From Candidatus Kapaibacterium thiocyanatum (GTDB taxonomy: Bacteria > Bacteroidota > Ignavibacteria > Kapaibacteriales > Kapaibacteriaceae), in contig MKVH01000025.1 in assembly GCA_001899175.1 (NCBI GenBank), forward strand, positions 62,001-126,000: a DNA stretch of 64,000 nt. The letters run 5' to 3'. A model generated the notes under the pieces. That model saw only the letters and a list, made by a program, of their open reading frames with translations. It was not told the origin of the DNA and searched no databases. The position numbers and the translations under genes were made by a program. Below, one piece after another: positions 55,344 through 64,000 of the stretch. Positions within the stretch are counted from its first letter, which is position 1. Every line of letters begins with the position of its first letter.

Positions 55344-56660
55344 ATGCCTACCGGAAAACGCCCACATGTCGTCATCGTCGGTGCGGGATTCGGCGGTCTG
55401 TCCGCAGCCAAGGCACTGAAGAACACGAACGTCGATGTCACCATCATCGATCGTACCAACCATCATCTGTTCCAGCCTCTTCTCTATCAGGTGGCGACGG
55501 CCGCTCTGTCGCCGGGAGACGTGGCCCAGCCGATAAGATCGATTCTCCGTCACGTCAACAACATCCATGTCGTGATGGACAACGTCCGCAGTATCGACCT
55601 CGCCGGACGGATGGTCATATGCGATGACGGTACCTACGGTTATGATCATCTCATCCTCGCACCCGGAGCGCGGCATTCGTACTTCGGTCACGACGACTGG
55701 GAGAACCATGCGCCGGGACTGAAGGATCTCTCCGACGCACTGCTCATACGCGAGAGGCTGCTCGCGACGTTCGAGGAAGCCGAATCCGTCGTCGGAACGT
55801 CGATGGCGTCGACGTTGCTGACGTTCGTCGTCGTAGGCGCAGGCCCGACCGGTGTGGAGCTCGCAGGAGCCATCGCCGAAATCGGAGCGCGGACGATGCT
55901 GCCGGACTTCCCTCGACTGCGTCGTGGCGACGTGCGTGTGGTGCTGATCGAGGGCGGGCCTCGCGTACTGCCGACCTTCGACCCCGTTTCCAGCGAACGT
56001 GCACTGGAGTCGTTGCAACGACTCGGAGTCGAAGTCCTGCTCGATACCATCGTCACCGATGTCACCGAAGATGGTGTGATGATCGGCGACATACCGATCG
56101 CGAGCAGGAACGTCATCTGGGCTGCGGGCAATACCGCATCGCCGCTCCTGAAGCTGCTCGGCACGGAGACGGACCGCCAGGGGCGCGTCGTCGTAGATGA
56201 GACCTGCGCCATCCCCGGCCATGGCGACGTCTATGTGATCGGTGATGCAGGTCATTTCACGAATGCCGACGGTATGGTGCTCCCCGGTGTCGCTCAGGTG
56301 GCCCTGCAGCAGGGGGACTACGTGGCGGCACGGATACTCGGCAAGGGCAAGGCGGCGCATGCATTCAAGTATCGCGATCCGGGATCAATGGCTACGATAG
56401 GGCGTGCCAAGGCCGTTGCGGAAATCGGGAAGAGGAAGCTTTCCGGCCTCGTGGCATGGGCCATGTGGGCTGTGATCCATATCGCGTTCCTCATCGGATT
56501 CCGCAATCGCGTGAAGGTCATCGTCGAGTGGCTGTGGTACTACATCTCGTTCCAGCCGGGAGCCCGCCTCATCGTCCAGCATGATTCCGCACACAAGACG
56601 CGCATGTGGCTCGACAGGCAGATGAAGATGAATCGAGAAGAGGAAGTCGTTCACGATTGA
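55344..56660 (+). CDS. type II NADH dehydrogenase-like FAD oxidoreductase
   Basis: A 438-residue non-proton-pumping NADH:quinone dehydrogenase-type enzyme. FAD-binding GAGFGGLSAAKAL lies at the start, LFQPLLYQVATAALSPGD is the quinone-site region, and the NAD-binding motif is VVVGAGPTGVELAGAIAE. YVIGDAGHF is the second FAD contact. The C-terminal helix (WAMWAVIHIAFLIGFRNRVK) suits membrane attachment. It could feed electrons to the cbb3 oxidase. Confidence 0.92.
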   Translation: MPTGKRPHVVIVGAGFGGLSAAKALKNTNVDVTIIDRTNHHLFQPLLYQVATAALSPGDVAQPIRSILRHVNNIHVVMDNVRSIDLAGRMVICDDGTYGYDHLILAPGARHSYFGHDDWENHAPGLKDLSDALLIRERLLATFEEAESVVGTSMASTLLTFVVVGAGPTGVELAGAIAEIGARTMLPDFPRLRRGDVRVVLIEGGPRVLPTFDPVSSERALESLQRLGVEVLLDTIVTDVTEDGVMIGDIPIASRNVIWAAGNTASPLLKLLGTETDRQGRVVVDETCAIPGHGDVYVIGDAGHFTNADGMVLPGVAQVALQQGDYVAARILGKGKAAHAFKYRDPGSMATIGRAKAVAEIGKRKLSGLVAWAMWAVIHIAFLIGFRNRVKVIVEWLWYYISFQPGARLIVQHDSAHKTRMWLDRQMKMNREEEVVHD

Positions 56661-56699
56661 TGATCGCCCACGGAACCAGGAACCTGGTTGCGCCTCCGA

Positions 56700-57213
56700 C
56701 AGGGCTGTATACAGTTCTGGTGCTGCAGTTCCGGCTCCATCGAGATTGAGGCATACGTCGTCGCCCTTGTCATTCGTCAGCCAGTGGAAGCCATCGGGAC
56801 CTGGGCTGGAGACTTGTAGCTGGCCCCGATGGATATGTGATGCACTGCCCGAACCGAATGTATACTCGTCGACGTGCTCCGTTGCGTTCCTCGATTGGTA
56901 TTAGTCGGGAAGCGATCCCCTGAATCTCCTGCGGGTTATCCTGATAGTCGGGAACGTGAAGGAATAACAGTCCCTTGTTCGCTCACCTACCGATTCCTCT
57001 AGCCATGTCAGTGCCAGAACGAAGAATCTGACGTCTGCCCGTGGAAACACGTCCTGTCTTCAGGCCCGTCCGGCCGAATCCTCCCGAGCCGAAGATCGAT
57101 CGTGAACATGTATTCTCGAGCAAGGTCTTAACACGGTAGTAGTTGATATGCATCTGAACGTGTAAGGTCAACGACACGTAACCGTTGTCCCGATGGTGGT
57201 TCGTGAGCTGCAT
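56700..57213 (-). pseudogene. probable decayed gene in several frames
   Basis: The minus strand between the HhH gene and the NDH-2-type gene reads as protein in pieces. MQLTNHHRDNGYVSLTLHVQ opens one frame (57213). A second frame gives DLAREYMFTIDLRLGRIRPD. The first frame resumes after a stop with LLFLHVPDYQDNPQEIQGIA up to ERN near 56885. A shifted frame then continues ATEHVDEYTFGSGSASHIH and DGFHWLTNDKGDDVCLNLDG. Each piece has normal composition, which suggests at least two frameshifts and one stop. No family is recognised. Chance open frames cannot be excluded. Confidence 0.4.
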
Positions 57214-57226
57214 GTCGTCTATCCCT

Positions 57227-58885
57227 TCACTCCAGCCATGCGCCGGGCTCGTCGTCCTGCATGAGCGCGCGGACGAGCTGCGTGTGATTCCGGACGGGAA
57301 GCTGCAGCCCTACCTGGATCGAAAGACGTCCATCGACAGGTGATGCGCGTTCGGTCGTCAACCCGTATGCGCACCAGACGTCCGCCCACGATGCAGGGTG
57401 CAATGCCATGGTCATGAGCATGCGAGTGCCTTGTCCGAGAAGAGGAATGGTTCTCATGAATCCCTTCGCAGGGACTTCGAAGGCATACGGTGCCGCATCG
57501 AGAGTGTGCGAATCGTAGATCCATGCCGTCGCCGACAGGCCGAGCCATGGTTCGGGAGAATAGCGTAGGTCGATCATGCCGGTGACACCTGACGCGACCA
57601 TGCCGTGCCGTTCCCACGATGAGCGTAGTCCCTCGATCCTGCAGCGATATCGGATGTTCTTCGTGATCGTACCCGTGACCTGTGCTCGAAGCAGAATCCG
57701 TTCATGTCGGTCCGTCAGTCTGCGTGACGTGGTATCGACGAGAATGCCATCGTCTTCGAGCTCCATCTGTCCGCGTATATCGAGCGTCGATGATGCACCG
57801 AGAGGCAGACCGAGCTCGGTAAACAGGTGCAGGCCTCGTGTGGGCAGCGGCATGCCGTGCCGTCGGGTCGGCACGAACGTCAGTCGAAGTGCGGACGTGA
57901 TCGATGTCCTTGTGGCGATCCTCGTCGTGGCACCTGCGACCAGTTCCGTCGATGTTCCCGGTGAATGATGGATCGACAGTACGAATCGACCGCGCCCGAA
58001 GAGTGCATCGTATCGCGCAGCGGCATCGATCATGCCGTCGTACGATCGTGCCAGTTCCGCGGATATCGTCAGGCTTCCGCTCGCCATCGTGCGGGCGAAC
58101 AGCGATATCGCAGTCATGCAGTTCTGTATGTCGATGGCGCTGCCCATCGACCATGCGTCGTTCATCCATTGTGCGATGAATCCATAGCGATCGGCCGAGA
58201 GCACGGACGATATCCGGACCGTCGGCACGATGTGCGTACGAACGGCCAGACCACGGATGGCACCAACGGCGACTGCCGATGTCCATGGACGTATGACGAC
58301 GTCGTCGAAGGTCGTGAATGCCTGGGTGCGGATCGTGGTTCGCGCAGCCGACGCGGAGCCGAAGACGAGGCCCCGCCCTGCGAACAGCCCCATGTCTCCA
58401 CCAAGAATCTCGAAAGGACCGATACGCATCGATATCCATGCCGTGCCGTCCTGTCCTTCGGGTGCGTCGGTGATGACGCCGCCGGCATCGGCATAGCGTG
58501 ACGACAGGCGTATCCTGTTGGCGATACGTGGCAGACCTTCGGTCGCCTCCTGCCATCGTGAACGGATCATCGCGGCCGATACGAGGGGAGTCGGGTCGCA
58601 GTCGAAACCCGTGCATGCGAGAAGCATGATGCGCTGATCCGTCGACAGGCAGAGCGTGTCGACGATGCGATGGATGTCGCGCAGTCCCTGCTCGATCATC
58701 GATACGATTCTCGAAGCCGTCAGACGACCGATCCCGGGCAGTTGCGTCAACTCTTCGATGTCTCCGTTCAGCAGGCAGATCGGAGTTTCCCTGTATCGGT
58801 CAAGTGCATCCCATACAGGACTATCCTGTGCATGCACGACGACGGCCAGACAGAATAATGAAGCGATATGGAGAAGGCGAGGCAT
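57227..58885 (-). CDS. helix-hairpin-helix N-terminus on an outer-membrane barrel-like protein
   Basis: A 552-residue exported protein. Behind the signal peptide is a ComEA-type helix-hairpin-helix segment (about 38-80, IEELTQLPGIGRLTASRIV). A 430-residue region of alternating strands follows, resembling an outer-membrane barrel. HhH motifs normally bind DNA non-specifically, so a DNA-contacting or structural role at the cell surface is possible. Bacteroidota genomes carry related proteins of unknown function. A second barrel-like protein gene lies upstream in the same operon (80-base gap). Confidence 0.6.
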   Translation of the reverse strand: MPRLLHIASLFCLAVVVHAQDSPVWDALDRYRETPICLLNGDIEELTQLPGIGRLTASRIVSMIEQGLRDIHRIVDTLCLSTDQRIMLLACTGFDCDPTPLVSAAMIRSRWQEATEGLPRIANRIRLSSRYADAGGVITDAPEGQDGTAWISMRIGPFEILGGDMGLFAGRGLVFGSASAARTTIRTQAFTTFDDVVIRPWTSAVAVGAIRGLAVRTHIVPTVRISSVLSADRYGFIAQWMNDAWSMGSAIDIQNCMTAISLFARTMASGSLTISAELARSYDGMIDAAARYDALFGRGRFVLSIHHSPGTSTELVAGATTRIATRTSITSALRLTFVPTRRHGMPLPTRGLHLFTELGLPLGASSTLDIRGQMELEDDGILVDTTSRRLTDRHERILLRAQVTGTITKNIRYRCRIEGLRSSWERHGMVASGVTGMIDLRYSPEPWLGLSATAWIYDSHTLDAAPYAFEVPAKGFMRTIPLLGQGTRMLMTMALHPASWADVWCAYGLTTERASPVDGRLSIQVGLQLPVRNHTQLVRALMQDDEPGAWLE

Positions 58886-58965
58886 GGATCATGGTGAAAG
58901 AGGATGACGTCGCGCACGGCGAGTCCTGAAGTCACATGCGAAGGTGGCGTCTGCCGGGCGGCGAT

Positions 58966-59724
58966 CTACAGTTCGACGGTGATGGATGGCCGTACGCCGA
59001 GTAGCTCGACATGCCGTAGTTCGAGGCCGATCAGAGGTCCGCCGGTCAGACGGAGAGCACCTGCGACGGCGATCGATATGGGACGGGCGGAAAGCTCGCC
59101 ACGCACGAGGAACGTCGTATCCGGAAGGTGCCGTGTGGAGATGGAAAGGCCGAGACCCGTTCCCGGAACGACGGTCGCGTCGAAGGCCAACGACCATGAC
59201 GCCGTCATATGACGGCCTGCGCCCACGATGAACGAAGGTTCGCGTCCGCGCGGAAACATCACCACGTCGCGAATCATGGCGGCATACTCCCATGTGCCGT
59301 CCAGTATCGTCCTGATGCCGACCGACAGACCCAGGGAGGCCACGAAGGGAAATCCTCGTGCACCGGCCAGCGTGCCATGAAGTGTCGCGGCACAGGTCGT
59401 GAAGTCCGTGAACGGATGGGAAACGAGCACGTTCGCGGCAAGATCCGTCCATCCTCCTCCCGTCCGTCCCGTCAGCCAGCCCGCACCATGGAGACTGCCG
59501 GCATGCGTCAGGAGGATCGACGACGACGTCAGGCCGGCGATGCCGTATGGAAGGGGAGTGGCGGAAATGGAAAGGACGTCGTCGGACAGTGTGGGGGCGG
59601 CGCTCCGCGTGACGGCCTCCATCGTCGTCAGAGCCGTGACGCCGGTGCAGGATTGTCCGGCCAGGGAGCTGACCGACAACAAAAGCACCGTGGCCCACGT
59701 CAGGATGGTATGACCGCCATCCAT
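58966..59724 (-). CDS. exported protein of unknown function, partner of the HhH protein
   Basis: A 252-residue protein starting at the ATG at 59724 with signal peptide HTILTWATVLLLSVSSLAGQ. Short hydrophobic strands alternate with Gly/Thr-rich turns throughout, suggesting an outer-membrane beta protein (PorV- or PorP-like appearance, not confirmed). A longer frame to 59880 would run through the divergent porD start. It precedes the HhH protein gene and is divergent from porD. Confidence 0.55.
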   Translation of the reverse strand: MDGGHTILTWATVLLLSVSSLAGQSCTGVTALTTMEAVTRSAAPTLSDDVLSISATPLPYGIAGLTSSSILLTHAGSLHGAGWLTGRTGGGWTDLAANVLVSHPFTDFTTCAATLHGTLAGARGFPFVASLGLSVGIRTILDGTWEYAAMIRDVVMFPRGREPSFIVGAGRHMTASWSLAFDATVVPGTGLGLSISTRHLPDTTFLVRGELSARPISIAVAGALRLTGGPLIGLELRHVELLGVRPSITVEL

Positions 59725-59767
59725 GCGTATGTTCGTGTGATCAATCCATGAATTCCGGCAGAGTATC

Positions 59768-60673
59768 ATGATGCGTACACTTCTTTCGTTCTGTTGTCTT
59801 CTCGTAGCCGTGGCCGTCCATAACGTGACATCGTCTGCACAGGAACTGGATGCCAACGTCGTGGTCAACATGCAGGCCATTCCGATCGACCAGCGTCAGG
59901 AGCTACAGACGATGGCGAACGACGTGAAGAACTACCTCAACAATCAGCGCTATACCGGTGCGGATTGGGACGGGGCACGCATTCCCGTCGATGTGACGAT
60001 CTACCTCATGAGCCGGAACGGAAATACCTATACGGCACGTCTGGCCGTCGTGAGCAAGCGCCTCGTGAACAACGTTCCCGGATCCGGTGCCGCCCTGCTG
60101 CGGATCTTCGATCAGGAGTGGACGTTCGACTGGTCCTTCAATCCCGTGCTGACCTACCAGACCCTGCGCTACGATGATTTCACGAGTCTCGTCGATTTCT
60201 ACATGCTGCTGGCCATCGGACTCGACATGGATACGTACGAGGATCTTGGCGGTACCAACGTCTACAAGTCCGCCCAGACCATCGCCCAGCTCGGTGCCGG
60301 ACGTGGCATCAATGCCTTCCGGACCTTCTATCAGCCGGGTGAATTCACGCGTTCGGCACTCGTGAACGAAATGCTCGACCTCAGGTATAACGGCCTGCGC
60401 CGGTATATCTTCGACTATCATGATGCCATCGACCAGTATGCCAAGAACAAGGATGCCGGCCGCGCCGCTCTTACGCAGGTCATCGCCGACATCGCCCAGT
60501 TCAAGCGGGACAAGATCAGCAACCGCAGCCTGCTCCTGCAGGCCTTCTTCGATGCCAAGCACATGGAGATCGCCGACATCTTCCAGGGGCAGAAGAATTC
60601 GACCGTGTGGGGCGATCTTCGATTCCTCGATCCGGGGAATACGACGGTCTACGACAAGGCGAGAGGCAACTGA
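59768..60673 (+). CDS. porD: DUF4835 / type IX secretion protein PorD
   Basis: A 301-residue exported protein of the DUF4835 family, known as PorD in T9SS. After the signal peptide it opens QELDANVVVNMQAIP. The middle LVDFYMLLAIGLDMDTYEDLGG and the ending RSLLLQAFFDAKHMEIADIFQG are diagnostic. It supports secretion of the sorting-domain proteins found in this window. It is followed after 26 bases by the TadA-RsmI fusion. Confidence 0.85.
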   Translation: MMRTLLSFCCLLVAVAVHNVTSSAQELDANVVVNMQAIPIDQRQELQTMANDVKNYLNNQRYTGADWDGARIPVDVTIYLMSRNGNTYTARLAVVSKRLVNNVPGSGAALLRIFDQEWTFDWSFNPVLTYQTLRYDDFTSLVDFYMLLAIGLDMDTYEDLGGTNVYKSAQTIAQLGAGRGINAFRTFYQPGEFTRSALVNEMLDLRYNGLRRYIFDYHDAIDQYAKNKDAGRAALTQVIADIAQFKRDKISNRSLLLQAFFDAKHMEIADIFQGQKNSTVWGDLRFLDPGNTTVYDKARGN

Positions 60674-60699
60674 TTCCATACTGCCTTTCGGAGAACCTT

Positions 60700-61905
60700 T
60701 TGAGCGACGTACAACGCCGACATGAGCGGTTCATGGATATGGCCCTCGACGAGGCGCGCCGTGCCGCCGAAGCGGGAGACGTACCCGTCGGTTGCGTCAT
60801 CGTCCGTGGGGACGACGTCGTAGGTCGTGGCGGCAACGAGATCGAGCGGACGGGGGATCCTACGCGGCATGCGGAGATCGTCGCCATCGCCGAAGCCGTG
60901 GCCGTGACGGGAGAGAAGTTCCTCTCCGACTGTACGCTCTACGTCACGCTCGAGCCGTGCAGCATGTGCGCCGGTGCCATCGTGCTGGCCCGTGTTCCGA
61001 CGATCGTCTATGGCGCTACCGACGAGAAGACGGGAGCCTGCAGATCGCTGTTCGAAATCGCCGACGATCCGCGACTGAATCATCGCTGCATCGTCCGTAC
61101 CGGTATCCGTGCAGAGGAAGCCGCTGCGTTGCTCAGCGGTTTCTTCGCCACGCAACGTGGCGGAACATCACAGGCGTCACGCCGACCCCTCCCCGAACGG
61201 TCTCCGGATCAGCGTCCTGCACCCGCATTGTATCTGGTCCCGACGCCGATCGGGAATCTGGAGGACATCACGGTGCGCGGCCTGAAACTGCTCCGTGCCG
61301 CCGATATCGTTCTCTGCGAGGACACCCGCCATACCGGACAGCTTCTGCGTCAGTACGGCGCACAGGGTGGGCGTCTCGTCAGCAATCATGAGCATAACGA
61401 ACGGGAGCGCGTCCGCGACGTCGTGCGCTGGGTCGGGGAGGGCAAGATCGTCGCCCTCGTCAGCGATGCCGGAATGCCGGGCATCTCCGATCCCGGATAT
61501 CGTGCCGTCCACGGCTGTATCGACGCCGGTGTGCCGGTGGTAGCACTACCCGGTGCGACCGCGGCCATGACAGCAGCGGCGGCCAGCGGTCTACCCACGG
61601 ATGCGTTGTATTTTGGGGGCTTTCTGCCCCAGAAGAAAGGGCGCGGCCTGGCACTTGAGCGGCTCGCCGCTCGTGCCGAAACCGTGATTCTCTACGAATC
61701 GCCCCATCGTATCCTGCAACTCCTCGAAGAGCTCGAACACGTTGCCGGATCCGGGCGGAGGATCGTGATCGCGCGGGAGCTCAGCAAGATGCATGAGGAA
61801 TACCTGCGCGGGACGGTGGCGGAGGTCAGGGCGGTCGTCGAGGCGCGTGGCGGCATCAAGGGTGAATGCGTGGTGCTCGTGGCAGGCTCCGCAACGGAGG
61901 AATGA
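60700..61905 (+). CDS. fused tRNA adenosine deaminase TadA and 16S rRNA methyltransferase RsmI
   Basis: One 401-residue frame with two complete enzymes. Residues 12-151 are TadA, which makes inosine 34 in tRNA-Arg: zinc ligands His57 (TRHAEIVA) and Cys87/Cys90 (LEPCSMC), with Glu59 the catalytic acid/base. Residues 176-401 are RsmI, which 2'-O-methylates C1402 of 16S rRNA: VPTPIGNLEDITVRGL, SDAGMPGISDPGYRAV and PGATAAMTAAAASGLPTDALYFGG. A 24-residue Pro/Arg/Ser linker joins them without a stop codon. The TTG at 60700 has GGAGA upstream; ATG at 60733 is an alternative start. tmk begins directly after the stop. Confidence 0.88.
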   Translation: MSDVQRRHERFMDMALDEARRAAEAGDVPVGCVIVRGDDVVGRGGNEIERTGDPTRHAEIVAIAEAVAVTGEKFLSDCTLYVTLEPCSMCAGAIVLARVPTIVYGATDEKTGACRSLFEIADDPRLNHRCIVRTGIRAEEAAALLSGFFATQRGGTSQASRRPLPERSPDQRPAPALYLVPTPIGNLEDITVRGLKLLRAADIVLCEDTRHTGQLLRQYGAQGGRLVSNHEHNERERVRDVVRWVGEGKIVALVSDAGMPGISDPGYRAVHGCIDAGVPVVALPGATAAMTAAAASGLPTDALYFGGFLPQKKGRGLALERLAARAETVILYESPHRILQLLEELEHVAGSGRRIVIARELSKMHEEYLRGTVAEVRAVVEARGGIKGECVVLVAGSATEE

Positions 61906-62523
61906 ATGTTCATATCGTTCGAAGGCATCGACGGCAGCGGCAAGTCGACGCAGTTGCTTCTTCTCAAGGAATGGCTCGAAGCGCGCGGTCACCGCGTGCT
62001 CGCCATCAGGGAGCCAGGTGCCACCGTACTGTCCGAAGCCATCAGGGAAATCCTGCTCAGCAACAAGCAATCCATCACGTCCACCGTCGAATTGCTGATG
62101 TTCAGTGCCGCGCGTTCCCAACTGGTGGAGCGTGTCATCGTACCGGCGCTGGAAAAGGGCGAAATCATCCTGTGCGACCGTTTCGTGGATTCCACCACGG
62201 CCTATCAGGGCTACGGTCGCCTGCTCGATATGGACGACGTCCGGGCCTGTAACAACATCGCCACGCGCGGGGTCATGCCTTCAGTGACGTTCTTCATCGA
62301 CGTCCCCTATGAAGAGGCGCAGATGCGTATGCATTTCCACCCTGCTTCCGGCGAACCGGACAGGATGGAGCGGGCGGGACGGGATTTCTTCGAGCGTGTG
62401 CGGGCAGGCTACCATGCGATCGCAGCGGCCGACGCAGCACGATTCCGGATCGTGGATGGCATGAGGGACCGTGCCGATATCCACGCCGAGATCACCACGA
62501 TTCTGTCGGAAGTCCTCTCCTGA
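61906..62523 (+). CDS. tmk: thymidylate kinase
   Basis: A 205-residue dTMP kinase making dTDP for DNA synthesis. P-loop FEGIDGSGKST lies at 5-15, IREPGATVLSEAIR is the EPG motif, and CDRFVDSTTAYQG is the DRF motif. The ATG begins right after the fusion gene's TGA, with GGAGG upstream inside that gene, so translation is coupled. The family is certain. Confidence 0.96.
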   Translation: MFISFEGIDGSGKSTQLLLLKEWLEARGHRVLAIREPGATVLSEAIREILLSNKQSITSTVELLMFSAARSQLVERVIVPALEKGEIILCDRFVDSTTAYQGYGRLLDMDDVRACNNIATRGVMPSVTFFIDVPYEEAQMRMHFHPASGEPDRMERAGRDFFERVRAGYHAIAAADAARFRIVDGMRDRADIHAEITTILSEVLS

Positions 62524-62570
62524 CACCGAGTTGTGTATCTTTACAATCTTGGCAATTTCGACGTATATCC

Positions 62571-64000
62571 ATGATTTCTTTGGCGTTCCACATGATTCGA
62601 CCCCCACGTATTGTGAGCACGATGATGGCTCTGGCCGTCCTGCTTCCTACGCTCCTCGTTGCAGGAACGGACAACCGTACGGTTGACATCCGTACGTTCA
62701 TGACGCCCGTACCCGCATCGAAGATGGACCAGATGCAGATCACGGGCTTTCAGCGCAGCATGATGCTGTCCAACGATATGGCGAAGACCACCTTCGCCGA
62801 CGCTCCCGCGACGTTGACGCTGAAGAACTTTCCCCTGCCGAACAACGAACAGTCGACGCTCGAACTGCGTCTCGGCCGTCAGGTCTTCGATGCCAATACG
62901 AAGATCCTCGTGGCGACGGGACACGGCAAGGAACCGCTCAAGGTACGTCCGATCGTATCCTATGTTGGCAAGATCAGCGGCGATCCGAACAGCCGCGTTT
63001 CGCTGCACTACAGCGATGGCGACCTCACCGGCTTCGTCGAACAGTCCAACGGTCTGCGCACGATGATCGGTATCGATGTCTCCAGGCGCTCCACCGCCAC
63101 GGTGACGCCCCACCTCATCGCCGACGAGCAGACGGTGTTCCCGGGCGGCCTCAGCAAGTTCCTCTGCGGTAACGAATCGCTGCCGTTCGATGCCGATGCT
63201 CTCGGCCAGGCCATGGCACAGCCCTCGACCGTGAAGGACATGGACAAGATCCAGTCCACGACGGCTCTCAAGGAACTGCGTCTGGCCATCGTGCTCCGCG
63301 AAGACATCCATGAATACATGTCGGGCACCGGCAAGACCAACGAGCAGATCGTCCAGTACTTCGCCAAGTGCGTCGCCGCCTTCTCCCAGGCCTATGAAGA
63401 AGAACTCAACGCCACCTTCTACATCAGCTACGTGATGATGTGGACGGCCGATGAAGTCTCGGGCTATTCCGGTGACGGTACCAATCCCGGAACGCTTCTC
63501 GAGGAATTCTCGCGCGACTGGTCGCAGAACTACAACAACGTCGAACGCGACGTCGCACACTGCTATACGCGCATGATTCCCCAGGGCGGCCTCTTCATCG
63601 GCGGTATCGCCTACGGCGGCCAGGCCGGACCGAAGATCTGCTCCAAGCAGCATCAGGGCGCCTATGGCGTCAGCACGATGTATCTGAACCAGAACATGGA
63701 CGGTATTCCGGGGCGTCCGAACATGGCCAACGCCTTCGTGTGGGACGTCTTCGTGACGGCGCACGAAATCGGTCACAACGTCGGTGCTCCCCATACGCAC
63801 AACTGCTTCTGGTCGCCGCCAGTCGATACGTGCCAGGTCCAGTCCGATGGCACCGATGCATGCTACATGACCGGTCGTACGCCCCGCCCCGGTACGATCA
63901 TGAGCTATTGCCACCTCGTCAACGGCAGCACGACTCCGCTGACGTTCGGTACGCGTGTCGCCGAGCGCATGCGCGCATGGATCGATCAGTCCTGCGTGGT
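62571..64000 (+). CDS. secreted zinc metalloprotease of the metzincin (M12-like) group, 5' part
   Basis: The frame is open from 62571 to the window edge, so the C-terminus is missing. A signal peptide (MMALAVLLPTLLVAG) starts near residue 18; ATGs at 62571, 62592 and 62622 are all possible starts. A propeptide-like region (about 40-200) follows. The catalytic domain has zinc motif HEIGHNVGAPH and Met-turn TIMSYC, with many paired cysteines, as in adamalysin/reprolysin-like proteases. In this group such proteins usually carry a T9SS sorting domain, which here would lie beyond the window. Confidence 0.88.
   Translation, partial: MISLAFHMIRPPRIVSTMMALAVLLPTLLVAGTDNRTVDIRTFMTPVPASKMDQMQITGFQRSMMLSNDMAKTTFADAPATLTLKNFPLPNNEQSTLELRLGRQVFDANTKILVATGHGKEPLKVRPIVSYVGKISGDPNSRVSLHYSDGDLTGFVEQSNGLRTMIGIDVSRRSTATVTPHLIADEQTVFPGGLSKFLCGNESLPFDADALGQAMAQPSTVKDMDKIQSTTALKELRLAIVLREDIHEYMSGTGKTNEQIVQYFAKCVAAFSQAYEEELNATFYISYVMMWTADEVSGYSGDGTNPGTLLEEFSRDWSQNYNNVERDVAHCYTRMIPQGGLFIGGIAYGGQAGPKICSKQHQGAYGVSTMYLNQNMDGIPGRPNMANAFVWDVFVTAHEIGHNVGAPHTHNCFWSPPVDTCQVQSDGTDACYMTGRTPRPGTIMSYCHLVNGSTTPLTFGTRVAERMRAWIDQSCV

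Noticed and set aside
56385-56754. Minus-strand open frames opposite the NDH-2-type gene end
   Set aside because: They are antisense to a well-supported gene; only the part beyond 56700 was kept as a possible remnant.
61153-61227. Frameshift or missed stop between TadA and RsmI
   Set aside because: The frame is continuous through the linker, both halves are in the same frame, and no stop is present. Sequence error would have to delete a stop and keep frame.
62531-62545. TATCTTTA as promoter of the metalloprotease gene
   Set aside because: One mismatch to TAnnTTTG and no TTTG/TTG box at the right distance.

Overview
The window is a GC-rich chromosomal segment of a Gram-negative bacterium of the Bacteroidota/FCB group. 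The evidence is of several kinds. Two promoter-like sequences match the Bacteroidota consensus (a TTTG box, about 19-21 nt, then TAnnTTTG), best seen at the tRNA-Asn gene (19439-19470). Two proteins end in type IX secretion (T9SS) sorting domains, and a DUF4835/PorD gene for T9SS is present. Lipid A genes (lpxB, lpxK), a TonB receptor and efflux outer-membrane factors show an outer membrane. High GC combined with T9SS would suit the Ignavibacteria/Kapabacteria side of the group, but that placement is inference.

Layout. 198-2339 holds a DUF1697 gene and a convergent glutaryl-CoA dehydrogenase. 2466-12695 is the conserved translation block rimP-nusA-infB-rbfA-truB-ribF-rpsO-pnp, with a terminator-like leader hairpin in front of rimP. 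12743-19423 carries a secreted prolyl oligopeptidase, an acyltransferase-like membrane protein, and a reverse operon recO-corC-lipase. A tRNA-Asn follows. 20016-24656 is a three-gene type I secretion set on the minus strand. 24986-28497 is a compact cbb3 oxidase operon with a truncated globin and an Rrf2 regulator. 28498-28976 is a structured stretch with a 52-codon ORF carrying a G10 tract, an inverted repeat and hairpins. 28977-35214 holds sugar-modification genes and several small accessory or stress genes.

35321-41564 is an RND efflux operon next to a GbsR/MarR-type regulator. The two promoter regions share an 18-bp operator-like palindrome, GTTCG-N8-CGAAC. 41671-49675 looks like a metal-handling region: a TonB receptor, a T9SS-exported beta-propeller-like protein, and a minus-strand operon of an MbnP-like copper protein, an MbnH-like diheme enzyme, an outer-membrane protein and a Cys-rich membrane protein. 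49744-51732 has poorly known envelope proteins and another T9SS substrate. 51809-56660 is lpxB, an acyltransferase, lpxK, a class I amidotransferase-like hydrolase and an NDH-2-type dehydrogenase. 56700-57213 is probably a decayed gene. 57227-64000 holds an HhH/outer-membrane protein pair, porD, a TadA-RsmI fusion, tmk and the start of a secreted metalloprotease that runs off the window.

The strongest candidates for something unusual are the single reading frame joining tRNA adenosine deaminase TadA to the 16S rRNA methyltransferase RsmI, the MbnP/MbnH-type copper operon, and the shared operator of the GbsR-type regulator. No CRISPR array, insertion sequence, phage gene or rRNA was seen.
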